53,137 nucleotides of DNA from positions 1-53,137 of the forward strand of contig VYBO01000031.1 of assembly GCA_009844405.1 (NCBI GenBank). The letters run 5' to 3'. A program made the position numbers and the translations under genes. The notes beneath the pieces were generated by a model. The model was not told where the DNA came from and ran no database searches. It saw only the letters and a list, made by a program, of their open reading frames with translations. Positions 1 through 6,817 of this stretch are shown here, piece after piece (position 1 is the first letter of the stretch; every line of letters begins with the position of its first letter). Source of the stretch: Acidimicrobiaceae bacterium. Its GTDB lineage: Bacteria > Actinomycetota > Acidimicrobiia > Acidimicrobiales > Aldehydirespiratoraceae.

Positions 1-207
1 CTCGCGACACTCTCATGGCGGGACCTCCTCCATCACTACTGGCTGCCTCAGAGCACTCTAGCAGCTGGGAGCGCACGCAGTCGGGCGCGCACCAGCGCGC
101 CAAGAGTCGGCCGGGCCGGTTTCGGACTGTTCGGCAACTGACAATCTCGAACCCTGAGGGTGTCACGCAAAGCGCGCCGTTGCGTGCTTCGGGCTGTTCG
201 TGGTGTG
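1..207. other. No recognisable gene
   Basis: I see no convincing gene in this short stretch. It lies downstream of the stop codon of the minus-strand SLH fragment. Short open frames exist on both strands but are low-complexity Arg/Pro/Ser-rich translations typical of high-GC non-coding DNA. Confidence 0.5.
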
Positions 208-856
208 TCAGGGCCGGGAGCCGGCGGAGATGATGCGACGGTGCAGCAGGGTCGCGGCCTCGGCGCGGGTGGTGGACTGCTGCGGGCAGAACCGCAGCGG
301 CTCGCTGCGACACCCGTTGGTGATCCCCGCCGCATAGAGGGCGTCTATGTCATCGGCGTGGACGCTGCCGGCGATGTCAGTGAACCCGGCCGGCTCGACG
401 GCCCGGTCGAGGTCGAAGGCGCGCACCAGCATCGACGCGGTCTGGGCCCGCGTCAAGGGATCGTCCGGGCAGTACCGCAGCGGCCCGATCCGGCACCCGA
501 CCGTGGCGCCCAACTCCGCGAGGCGCTCCACGTGGCGCGCCCACCACAAGTCCCTGTCCGTGTCCGCGAACCGCGAACGCGTCAAGGGCCCGGGGTCGCC
601 GCCGTCCAGCACCCGCACCACCATCACCGCGAACTCCCAGCGAGTGACCGACGCCGCCGGGCACAGCAGGCCGGCGCCGCAGCCCACGCCGTCGAGCACG
701 CCCTGCTCGAACAAGGCCCGCACCCCCGGCTCATGCACCGAAGCCACCTCATCGAAATCACCGAACACGTCCTCTACGCCAGCCCCAGGCTCAGACACGC
801 CCGAATCCGGAGGAGGCGGCGGACCAGGCTGCGAGGGAGGAGGAGGCGGCGCCGCC
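208..856 (-). pseudogene. C-terminal fragment with three S-layer homology (SLH) repeats
   Basis: Read on the minus strand, this stretch encodes a proline-rich linker (PPPPPSQPGPPPPP) followed by three SLH-type repeats and a stop at 208-210. Each repeat has the usual FxDxxxxxxH...LyxxGIxxGC...rfCPxxxxTRAExAxxLxR layout, here with paired cysteines (GCRIGPLRYCP, GCRSEPLRFCP). SLH repeats normally sit at one end of an exported protein and anchor it to the cell envelope; the linker suggests a C-terminal anchor. The N-terminal part is missing. The minus frame stays open to 1557, but there the plausible protein is on the opposite strand, so the open frame is probably a shadow. No start codon with a ribosome binding site or signal peptide is visible. 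I treat it as a truncated anchor module. Confidence 0.7.
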
Positions 857-1657
857 TGCGTAATCGACCCGGCCACCGGCGAGCCGCTGTCGCGCCCGGG
901 CGAGGAGTACAGCCGCGCCGTCGAGTACGCCATCGACGCGGCCAACGGCGAGGCGGTCTTCGTGCGCGACCACTCGCTGGGCGGGCTGCGATCGGTCCTC
1001 GGCGCTGTCGGCGGCCACGTCGAGGCGCTTTCCGACGGGGCCTGGCTCGTGAGCTGGGGCCGTCTCCGCGGCGCCCATGCCGGCGATGAGGCGCCTGCCG
1101 CCGAGGACGCCGCGGTTAGCATCGTCGACCCGTCCACCGGCGCCGAGAGCTTCGCCATCCTCCGGTCGGGACTCGTCGCCGGCATCCGCGAGCTGCGGGC
1201 CCTGCCGGTGGACCGCGGCGCGTTCGACGCCGCGCCGGCGCCGCTCACCGCCGCCTTCACCGACACGGACCCCGTACTGCGGGGGCCCGTCGCCGGCGGC
1301 GCCCCGGACGGGTTGACGCTGCCGGACCGGGCGGGTGCCGTCGGCGTGGCCGTCGCCTTCTCGCGGCCCGTCGCCGCCTTCGCGGCCGACACGCCCTCGA
1401 TCGAGGTGGTCGGCGGCAGGTTGGTCGCGTCGGCGCCGCGAATCGAGTTCGGCAAGCCGGCCAACAGCCACATCCTCGCCATCGCGCCCGACGGGCCCGG
1501 ACCGGTGACCGTTCGCCTCGTGGGCGGCGTGCCCTGCGACGAGGGGGGCGTCTGCACCGCCGACGGCGCCCGCCTGAGCGGCCCCGGGGCCCACTGGAGC
1601 TGGTCCGTCCGAACGCGTGTCGGCGCGCCCGATCGTCACCAAGACGTTCGCCGTTGA
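857..1657 (+). pseudogene. N-terminally truncated exported-type protein fragment, Ig-like C-terminus
   Basis: From about 857 the plus frame reads as natural protein, with IDPATGEPL, AVEYAIDAANGEAVFVRDHS and a C-terminal module containing IEFGKPANSHILAIAPDG and CDEGGVCTADGARLSG. That last pattern resembles Ig-like modules of large secreted actinobacterial proteins that often carry SLH anchors; this resemblance is from memory. Upstream of 857 the same frame is antisense to the SLH fragment and gives low-complexity Ser/Thr/Pro/Arg sequence, so the true N-terminus is absent. There is no start codon near 857. The frame runs past the Ig-like part into unrelated residues and overlaps an AbiEii remnant. 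It is probably a broken gene; expression is doubtful. Confidence 0.5.
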
Positions 1658-1841
1658 CAGCCCCTGGTTCTCGGGTTCGGCCGGTGTGGCGACCTATGCG
1701 CTGGAAGAGTTGGCCGCGACGAAGATCCGAGCGCTGTTCCAGCGCAGGAAGGGACGGGATCTCTTCGACCTGTGGCTCGCGGTGACGGCGGGCGCATCGC
1801 CTACCAGGGTCGCCGAGGCCGACTGCGGGCGGGCGTCGTAG
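1617..1841 (+). pseudogene. Remnant of AbiEii-type nucleotidyltransferase toxin
   Basis: About 45 residues (roughly 1656-1785) match the conserved middle of AbiEii/AbiGii-type nucleotidyltransferases, the toxins of type IV toxin-antitoxin phage-defence systems: SPWFSG, then TYALEELAATKIRALFQRRK and GRDLFDLW. Full family members are roughly 250-300 aa; the N-terminal nucleotidyltransferase core and the C-terminus are missing, and no AbiEi antitoxin lies next to it. After about 1785 the frame becomes antisense to another fragment. The GTG at 1617 is only the first in-frame start. It is a decayed relic in a stretch of mixed gene debris. Confidence 0.6.
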
Positions 1842-2119
1842 GTGGCCAGGAACTTGCGGTCGGCGATCGGTCTCCCGAACAGCTCGCCCACCCGTCCCTG
1901 CGTGGCCCGATGGGCGACCTTGTCGGACGCGCTGCCGTACAGCTCGTTCAACACGGCGGCAGCGACGTCGTCATTGTCGACGGCGTTGAGCAATCTGCGG
2001 GCGACGCCGAGGATGGGCCAGTAGTCGACGTCGAGGATCGCGTCCCACTCGGCGGCCACAACAGCGAAACCGATCATGCAGATCGACAGCAGTTGCGCCA
2101 CCGGGCTCGCGCACGGCAC
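1790..2119 (-). pseudogene. Remnant of N6-adenine DNA methylase
   Basis: The minus strand encodes about 110 residues including WDAILDVDYWPILGVARRLL and IADRKFLATYDARPQSA. The second stretch resembles the segment of large N6-adenine DNA methylases that reads roughly ADRKFLATYYTRPxSAxLL and lies just before the SAM-binding motif. The protein stops making sense where it meets the AbiEii remnant on the other strand (about 1785), and neither the SAM-binding FxDPACGSG motif nor NPPY is present. Family members usually exceed 500 aa. With the adjacent AbiEii piece, this looks like debris of a former defence or mobile region. The assignment rests on a short motif. Confidence 0.45.
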
Positions 2120-2246
2120 TCACTCTAGGTGAGCGACGAGCCCGTACGCCCGCTACAGCTAGGCTTGCGAGCTTATGCCAGAGTAGACGGCCGGCGAAAC
2201 GCGACGCCCCGGCGATGCGCAAGCAGGGGCTTGAGGGGAAGCGAAC

Positions 2247-2516
2247 ATGGCAACTGATGTAATACTGCCCAAGTGGGGGCTGACCATGGAGGACGGCACC
2301 GTGGTGGCCTGGTACGTCGATGAGGGCGACCATGTGGTCGAGGGCGAGGTGATCGCCGAGGTCGAGACTGAGAAGGTCGAGAACGACCTGGAGGCGCCCT
2401 GCGCCGGTGTGGTGGCCCGGATCCTGGTCGACGAGGACGAGACCGTGGACGTGGGCACCGTTCTGGCCGTGATCGCCGACGACGAGGCCGAGGCGGCGAC
2501 CATTGCGGGGGGCTAG
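2247..2516 (+). CDS. Free-standing lipoyl-domain protein
   Basis: This 89-aa protein is a single biotinyl/lipoyl-attachment domain. The half-motif ILPKWGLTMEDGTVVAWYVD opens the fold, and ETEKVENDLEAP contains the Lys expected to be lipoylated (about residue 47). There is no subunit-binding or acyltransferase domain, so it is not a complete E2. A ribosome binding site (GAGGGGAAGCGAAC) precedes the ATG. The stop is two bases before the GTG of the next SDR gene, implying one transcript with the SDR and Mch-like genes. In known systems free lipoyl domains shuttle acyl or aminomethyl groups (E2, GcvH). Its partner here is unknown; no E1 or E3 gene is adjacent, but a second such protein lies at 35738 beside an E1. 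Confidence 0.85.
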   Translation: MATDVILPKWGLTMEDGTVVAWYVDEGDHVVEGEVIAEVETEKVENDLEAPCAGVVARILVDEDETVDVGTVLAVIADDEAEAATIAGG

Positions 2517-2518
2517 CC

Positions 2519-3295
2519 GTGAGACCTGATCGCTTCGACGGCGACACCGTGCTGATCACCGGCTCATCCAGGGGCATCGGCGCGGCCACCGCCCAGGCGT
2601 TCGCGGCCGAGGGCGCCCGGGTCGCGGTCAACTACCGCAGCGACGCCGACGGCGCGGTCGCCACCCGCCAGGCCATCGCCGACGCAGGCGGCACGGCCGA
2701 AGTGTTCCACACCGACATCGGCCGCGAGGCCGACGTGGCCCGGCTCGCTCAGGAGGTGGAGGCCTCGCTGGGGCCGGTGTCGATCCTGGTCAACAACGCG
2801 GCGGTCATCGACCGCTCCTCGATGTTCGACCTGTCCCTGGAGGCCTTCGACACGGTCTGGCAGGCCAACGTGAGAGGGCTGTTCCAGCTGAGCCAGCTGG
2901 CGGCGGCCGGCATGGTGGAGCGGGGCCGGGGCGCCATCGTCCACGTCAGCTCCATCCTGGCTCGCCTGGGGGTGGTCAACCGCTGCGCCTACATCGCCTC
3001 CAAGGGCGCTGTCGAGGGGCTGACCCGGGCCATGGCCCTGGAACTCGGCCCCAAGGGAGTGAGGGTCAACGCGGTGGCGCCCGGTCTCATCGCCACTGAG
3101 GCTCTGCTGGCCGGGATGCCGGACCCCGACCTTCAGGCCGCCATCCAGCGCCACATCCCCGAGGGCCGCTTCGGACGGCCCGCCGAGATCACTGCTGCCA
3201 TCCTGTTCGCGGCCTCACCGGAGGCCAGCTACCTGAACGGCGCCATCATCCCCGTCGACGCCGCGCTGGGTGCCCGCGAGTCCACCCCCGCCTGA
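2519..3295 (+). CDS. Short-chain dehydrogenase/reductase (FabG-like)
   Basis: A 258-aa classical SDR with the cofactor motif TGSSRGIGAATAQAFAAEGA near residue 14, NNAAV, a catalytic Ser in HVSSILARLG, and the Tyr-Lys pair in YIASKGAVEGL. The C-terminus GAIIPVDAALGAR follows the usual SDR pattern. GTG at 2519 is chosen because it follows the lipoyl-gene stop directly and begins the protein just before the Rossmann strand. The substrate cannot be read from sequence. It is sandwiched without gaps between a lipoyl carrier and an Mch homologue, so it may oxidise or reduce an intermediate in the same pathway (inference). Confidence 0.85.
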   Translation: MRPDRFDGDTVLITGSSRGIGAATAQAFAAEGARVAVNYRSDADGAVATRQAIADAGGTAEVFHTDIGREADVARLAQEVEASLGPVSILVNNAAVIDRSSMFDLSLEAFDTVWQANVRGLFQLSQLAAAGMVERGRGAIVHVSSILARLGVVNRCAYIASKGAVEGLTRAMALELGPKGVRVNAVAPGLIATEALLAGMPDPDLQAAIQRHIPEGRFGRPAEITAAILFAASPEASYLNGAIIPVDAALGARESTPA

Positions 3296-3296
3296 C

Positions 3297-4259
3297 ATGG
3301 TCAGCGTCAACCGTGAGGCAATGAAGACGGTGCGGGTCGTCCTCGACGAGGCCGACGCGCTGGGCGTGTCGGTGGACCGGCTCGGGAACGGCACGACCGT
3401 CATCGACATGGGCCTGGAGGCCAAGGGCGGCTGGCGGGCCGCGCAGCTCTACACCGTGGCCAGCCTGGGCGGACTGGGCATCGTCAGCTACGAGCCCTTC
3501 GAACTGGCCGGGCGCATGCTCGCCGCGGTGCGGGTGATGATCGACCACCCCATCGAGGCCTGCGTGGCGTCGCAGATCGCCGGCTGGCGCCTCCAGGCCC
3601 CCGGCACCGAGCACGCCGCCATCCTGGCCGGGCCGGGGCGGGCCCTGAACCGCGACAGCCTCGACCACTACTTCGAGTGGATCGACTACCGCGACGACCA
3701 CCACGAGTCGGTGGTGGCCATCCAGACCTCCGAGCCGATCCCGGAGGCCATGGCCGACATGATCGCCTCCGCATGCCGGGTCGCCCCCAGCGACCTGTAC
3801 GTGCTGTTCGCGCCCAACCGCAGCCTGGTGACCGCGGTGCAGGTGGCGGCCCGCATCGTGGAGCAGTCGATTCACCGCCTGGCCGAGGAGGGCATGGACC
3901 TGCGCGGCCTGCGCTACGCCTACGGCCTGGGGGTGGTGCCGCCCCTGGTGGACGACGACCTGGTCTCGATGGGCCGCATCAACGACAGCCTCCTGTACGG
4001 CGGCATCTCCAACGTCACCGTCGAAGCCGACGACGCCCAGTGCGCCGAGACCGTCGACCGGGTGGTGTCCGTCGCCTGCGAGGCCTACGGGCGCCCGTTC
4101 ATCGAGATCTACGAGGACGCCGGCCGCGACTTCTACGAGATCCCCATCGAGCTCCACTCCCCGGCCGAGATCCACCTCACCAATCTGGCCAGCGGCCGGA
4201 CGTTCAGCGCGGGACGCATCAACTACGAGGTGCTCACCGCCTCCTTCTTCGGCCAATGA
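3297..4259 (+). CDS. Methenyltetrahydromethanopterin cyclohydrolase (Mch) homologue
   Basis: The 320-aa product follows archaeal and methylotroph Mch closely in length and motif order: SVNREAMK at the N-terminus, NGTTVIDMGLEAKGG, LGGLG, EACVASQIAGW, AGPGRAL, LYVLFAPNRSLVTAVQVAAR, LLYGGISNVTVEA, YGRPFIEIY, and a C-terminal PAEIHLTNLASGRTFSAGRI. Mch catalyses hydrolysis of methenyl-H4MPT to N5-formyl-H4MPT. ATG at 3297 is one base after the SDR stop and matches the usual Mch start; the earlier in-frame ATG (3270) lies inside the SDR. No other H4MPT gene is in the window, except that the LLM protein downstream belongs to the family containing Mer. Actinobacteria normally use folate, so the true pterin or substrate is open. 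Confidence 0.85.
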   Translation: MVSVNREAMKTVRVVLDEADALGVSVDRLGNGTTVIDMGLEAKGGWRAAQLYTVASLGGLGIVSYEPFELAGRMLAAVRVMIDHPIEACVASQIAGWRLQAPGTEHAAILAGPGRALNRDSLDHYFEWIDYRDDHHESVVAIQTSEPIPEAMADMIASACRVAPSDLYVLFAPNRSLVTAVQVAARIVEQSIHRLAEEGMDLRGLRYAYGLGVVPPLVDDDLVSMGRINDSLLYGGISNVTVEADDAQCAETVDRVVSVACEAYGRPFIEIYEDAGRDFYEIPIELHSPAEIHLTNLASGRTFSAGRINYEVLTASFFGQ

Positions 4260-4285
4260 TCTGGAATATATTCAACTTTGTTGTT

Positions 4286-4314
4286 TTGCATTGAGTTGTC
4301 CTGCTGATTAGGGT
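4286..4314 (+). promoter_or_regulatory. Putative leaderless promoter for the 4321 gene
   Basis: TTGCAT (4286-4291), a 17-bp spacer and TAGGGT (4309-4314) form a -35/-10 pair. TAGGGT is followed by GGTGAC and then the ATG at 4321, so transcription would start at or next to the start codon. The surrounding 4260-4310 is the most AT-rich stretch nearby. The same TAGGGT-plus-six-bases arrangement precedes the gene starting at 20102. Confidence 0.5.
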
Positions 4315-4320
4315 GGTGAC

Positions 4321-4653
4321 ATGGCGGCGTCAGAGACGTTCATCGTTCAGGGCGAGGACCCCCCGACCGCTGCCGGTCCGGTGGCCGTGGCGTCTGAACC
4401 GGTCGCCGCGTCGCCCCGCTGGCCCCAGCTCATTCCCATCGCGCAGTTGGTCGCAGTCGTTCTGGGCGTGCTCGCCATCATCTGGAAGCAGCAGCAGACC
4501 ACCGACAGCGTGCGCAGCGAGTTGCGGACCGAGATCGCCGGGGTCCGGGCCGAGATGGGCGAGCTGCGGGCCGAAGTGTCCGAGAACGGTCAACGCTTGG
4601 CCCGCATCGAGGGGTTCCTCGGTATCGGGATCCCCGACTCGTCCCCGGAGTGA
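4321..4653 (+). CDS. Small membrane protein with C-terminal coiled coil
   Basis: 110 aa. Residues 1-35 are Pro/Ala-rich and probably disordered; about 38-58 (LIPIAQLVAVVLGVLAIIW) are one transmembrane helix; about 65-100 form an E/R-rich amphipathic coiled coil (SELRTEIAGVRAEMGELRAE). I do not recognise a characterised family. No enzymatic motif is visible. Its own promoter-like sequence sits immediately upstream, so it may not belong to the lipoyl-SDR-Mch transcript, although the next gene follows by only seven bases. It could anchor or oligomerise a partner; that is a guess from architecture. Confidence 0.65.
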   Translation: MAASETFIVQGEDPPTAAGPVAVASEPVAASPRWPQLIPIAQLVAVVLGVLAIIWKQQQTTDSVRSELRTEIAGVRAEMGELRAEVSENGQRLARIEGFLGIGIPDSSPE

Positions 4654-4660
4654 GACCTAG

Positions 4661-5380
4661 GTGAGCCAATCCACTCCGATCGCGATCGTGACGGGCGGCG
4701 GGTCCGGCACTGGTCTGGCCTGCGCCGTCGCGATGTCGGAGCGGGGCATGCGCTGCGTGCTCGTCGGCCGGCGAAAGGACCGACTGCGGGCTGCGGCCGA
4801 AAGCCTGGCCTCCCCTGCTGTCCCGCTGGCGGCGGACCTCACCGAACCCGGCCAACCGGAACGTGTCATCCAAGGGACGCTCGCGGCCTATGGCCGCCTC
4901 GACGTGATCGTGCACAGCGCCGGGGTGTTCGAGAAGGCGCCGGCATCGGGGGTCACGCCGGACCATTGGCAACGGGTGCTGGACGTCAACCTGGGCGCGG
5001 TCATGTCCCTGACCCGGGCCGGCTGGCAGGCGCTGAGCGACTCCGGTGGCCAGGTCGTGCTGATCAGCAGCATCGCCGCGGTGCAGCCCTTCGAGGGCAA
5101 CGCGGCCTACGCCGCGTCCAAGGGCGGCCTCAACGCGCTGGGCGAGGTGCTGCGGCTGGAGGGACGGGGCTGTGGCATCCGGGTGATCACCTTGTGTCCC
5201 GCCCAGATCGACACCGAGCTGTGGGACGGCAAGGCCCCCGATTCTGTGCGGGCCCGCATGATGACCGCGGCCGGGGTGGGCGAGCTGGTGGCCAGCCTGG
5301 TCCACACCGACCGTCGGATCGACATCGGACCGATCGTCATCAGGCCGGTCCGCGACCCCTGGGTCGAGCCCGGACCGTGA
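4661..5380 (+). CDS. Short-chain dehydrogenase/reductase
   Basis: A 239-aa SDR: TGGGSGTGLACAVAMSERG is the nucleotide-binding turn (with Thr where Ile is usual), followed by HSAGVFEKAP, LISSIAAVQPFEGNAAYAAS with the catalytic Ser and Tyr, and SKGGLNAL with the Lys. The C-terminal tail IDIGPIVIRPVRDPWVEPGP replaces the usual DGG motif. GTG at 4661 starts the protein just before the Rossmann strand. Its stop overlaps the GTG of the LLM gene by four bases, indicating translational coupling. The substrate is unknown; the pairing with an F420-type oxidoreductase suggests sequential redox steps. Confidence 0.85.
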   Translation: MSQSTPIAIVTGGGSGTGLACAVAMSERGMRCVLVGRRKDRLRAAAESLASPAVPLAADLTEPGQPERVIQGTLAAYGRLDVIVHSAGVFEKAPASGVTPDHWQRVLDVNLGAVMSLTRAGWQALSDSGGQVVLISSIAAVQPFEGNAAYAASKGGLNALGEVLRLEGRGCGIRVITLCPAQIDTELWDGKAPDSVRARMMTAAGVGELVASLVHTDRRIDIGPIVIRPVRDPWVEPGP

Positions 5381-6363
5381 CCTCCGAGCCCGTAGCCCTG
5401 GGCCTTCAGATCGTCCCGACGATGGACTCGGCCGAGCTGATCGACACCATCGTGACGGCCGAGGAGCTCGGCTACTCCTACTGCATGGTGGCCGACGAGG
5501 GCCTGATGCTCGACGTGTACGCCGTGCTCGGCGCGGCGGCCCGGGCCACCAGCACCATCCGCCTGGGGGCGGTCACCAACCCCTACAGCCGCCACCCGGC
5601 CGCCACTGCGGCCGCCATCGCCACTGTCGATGAGATGAGCGGGGGCCGGGCCTTCGTGACGCTGGTGGCCGGCGGCACCATGGTGCTGCATCCGATGGGC
5701 CTGGAGAGATCGTCCCCGCTGGCGGCGATGGCCGACACCATCGAGGCGCTACGGCTGCTGTGGCGGGGCGAGCCCGTCACCTGGCAGGGACGCGGATTCT
5801 CGCTGGAGGGCGCCCAGCTCACCACCGGCGCCCACTCGATCCCGATCTGGGTCGCGGCCCGCGGCGAGCGGATGCTGGCTGCGGCCGGCGCCCACGCCGA
5901 CGGCCTGGTGCTGATGGTCAAGTCCGATCTCGGCGACGCCTTCGGCCTGGCCGAGCAGGCTCGGGCGGCGACCGGCGCCCCGCCGCTCACCCGCGTGTAC
6001 CTCGACCGCTTGGCCTACAATCCCGAGATGATCGAGGAGGCCAAGCACCTCTACGGCTACGCCATCATGGACAGCCCGCCCCGGGTCCTCAAGAACCTCG
6101 GCCTCAACGATGCCGAGATCGCCGGCCTGAAGCACGCCTTCACCGAGGGTGGCCCCGAAGCCGTGGGCCAACTTGTGACCGACGAGCTGGTTGCCTCCTA
6201 CCAGATCGCGGGCACCCCCGCGGAGTGCCGCAGCCAGTTGGAGCACCTGATCGGCGCGCACCGCCTGGACGCCTTCTTCGTGAACATCATCTCGCCCGGC
6301 CCGGCCGCCAACCGCGACCTGCTGTCCGAAGTGGTCGCCATCGCCGGCAATGCCAACCTATGA
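5377..6363 (+). CDS. LLM-class (F420/FMN) oxidoreductase, Mer-like
   Basis: 328 aa of the luciferase-like monooxygenase fold. Family features include GLQIVPTMDSAELIDTIVTA at the start, ATSTIRLGAVTNPYSRHPAA, the TVDEMSGGRAFVTLVAGG strand-turn, SIPIWVAARGERMLAAAGAH and GTPAECRSQLEHLI near the end. This group includes F420-dependent methylene-H4MPT reductase (Mer), glucose-6-phosphate dehydrogenases and many uncharacterised enzymes. GTG at 5377 overlaps the SDR stop as GTGA and gives a normal N-terminus. Coupling to the SDR and proximity to an Mch homologue raise the possibility of a C1/pterin or F420 pathway, but LLM proteins are very promiscuous and the assignment to Mer is only by family. Confidence 0.8.
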   Translation: MTSEPVALGLQIVPTMDSAELIDTIVTAEELGYSYCMVADEGLMLDVYAVLGAAARATSTIRLGAVTNPYSRHPAATAAAIATVDEMSGGRAFVTLVAGGTMVLHPMGLERSSPLAAMADTIEALRLLWRGEPVTWQGRGFSLEGAQLTTGAHSIPIWVAARGERMLAAAGAHADGLVLMVKSDLGDAFGLAEQARAATGAPPLTRVYLDRLAYNPEMIEEAKHLYGYAIMDSPPRVLKNLGLNDAEIAGLKHAFTEGGPEAVGQLVTDELVASYQIAGTPAECRSQLEHLIGAHRLDAFFVNIISPGPAANRDLLSEVVAIAGNANL

Positions 6364-6367
6364 CAAG

Positions 6368-6451
6368 TTGAGCCCGCGCGCGAACGTGGGGAGCGGGGTG
6401 GTTGAGGGTCCCCGCTGTGGGGTCGAGGCCCTCCTGGGATCGGTGATTGAC
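6368..6451 (+). repeat. 84-bp direct repeat, copy 1
   Basis: These 84 bp recur at 8475-8558 in the same orientation with two C/T differences. The repeat starts with TTGAGC(C/T)(C)GCGCGCGAACG and ends CGGTGATTGAC, and contains a CCCC-GCTGT-GGGG hairpin. The two copies bracket the low-GC methyltransferase-HNH gene, as expected of mobile-element ends or a recombination-derived duplication. Confidence 0.9.
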
Positions 6452-6470
6452 ATGATCACGGAGGGCCTCG

Positions 6471-6557
6471 ATGGCTTGCGATGTTGCGGGGGTGCGGCTG
6501 CACCTGCGCCAGGTCCGTGTGCTGGGGGTGCTCGCGGACACGCAAGTTCCGGGCTGA
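6471..6557 (+). pseudogene. Short broken ORF beside the repeat, possible transposase N-terminus
   Basis: Directly after repeat copy 1 an ATG opens a 28-codon frame reading ACDVAGVRLHLRQVRVLGVL, then ADTQVPG and stop. The opening resembles the first residues of ISL3-like transposases as I remember them, followed by an abrupt change in composition. If right, the 84-bp repeat is the terminal region of an insertion sequence whose body was lost. The match is too short to be secure. Confidence 0.25.
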
Positions 6558-6585
6558 GCATCAAGATGCGCGATTCCAGTCGAGA

Positions 6586-6756
6586 ATGGAGCGCTATTTT
6601 TTGGGTGACATTGAGGACGCACAGGAATTTCAAGTAATGGGTGAGATAGCAGAAGAGGTATTACGCCGAGCGGGAGAACAGATCACGCGCCGTCGCGCCA
6701 AGCGGCTAGCTGTCTGGCGGCGGTGGTGGCGACTGCGGCTCCAACAATCTTCCTGA
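6586..6756 (+). CDS. Possible small basic protein convergent with the methyltransferase
   Basis: A 56-aa open frame: an acidic start (MERYFLGDIEDAQEFQ), a helical middle (MGEIAEEVLRRAGEQ) and a strongly basic tail (RRRAKRLAVWRRWWRLRL). It lies inside the repeat-flanked low-GC island and shares its base composition. It ends 61 bases before the stop of the convergent methyltransferase gene. The upstream sequence has only a weak Shine-Dalgarno (GTCGAGA). I do not recognise it; it could be a small DNA-binding or accessory protein, or a chance frame. Confidence 0.3.
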   Translation: MERYFLGDIEDAQEFQVMGEIAEEVLRRAGEQITRRRAKRLAVWRRWWRLRLQQSS

Positions 6757-6817
6757 TTCGCTACGCCGATATCGCCGCTCTGCGAGGCTAGCTACTCCCC
6801 TACCACGCCCTCGTACA

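Noticed and set aside
208..1557. Single 449-aa minus-strand protein covering the SLH repeats and everything up to 1557
   Set aside because: Beyond about 856 its translation is low-complexity Ser/Arg/Pro, while the opposite strand gives natural protein; most of the upstream part is a shadow.
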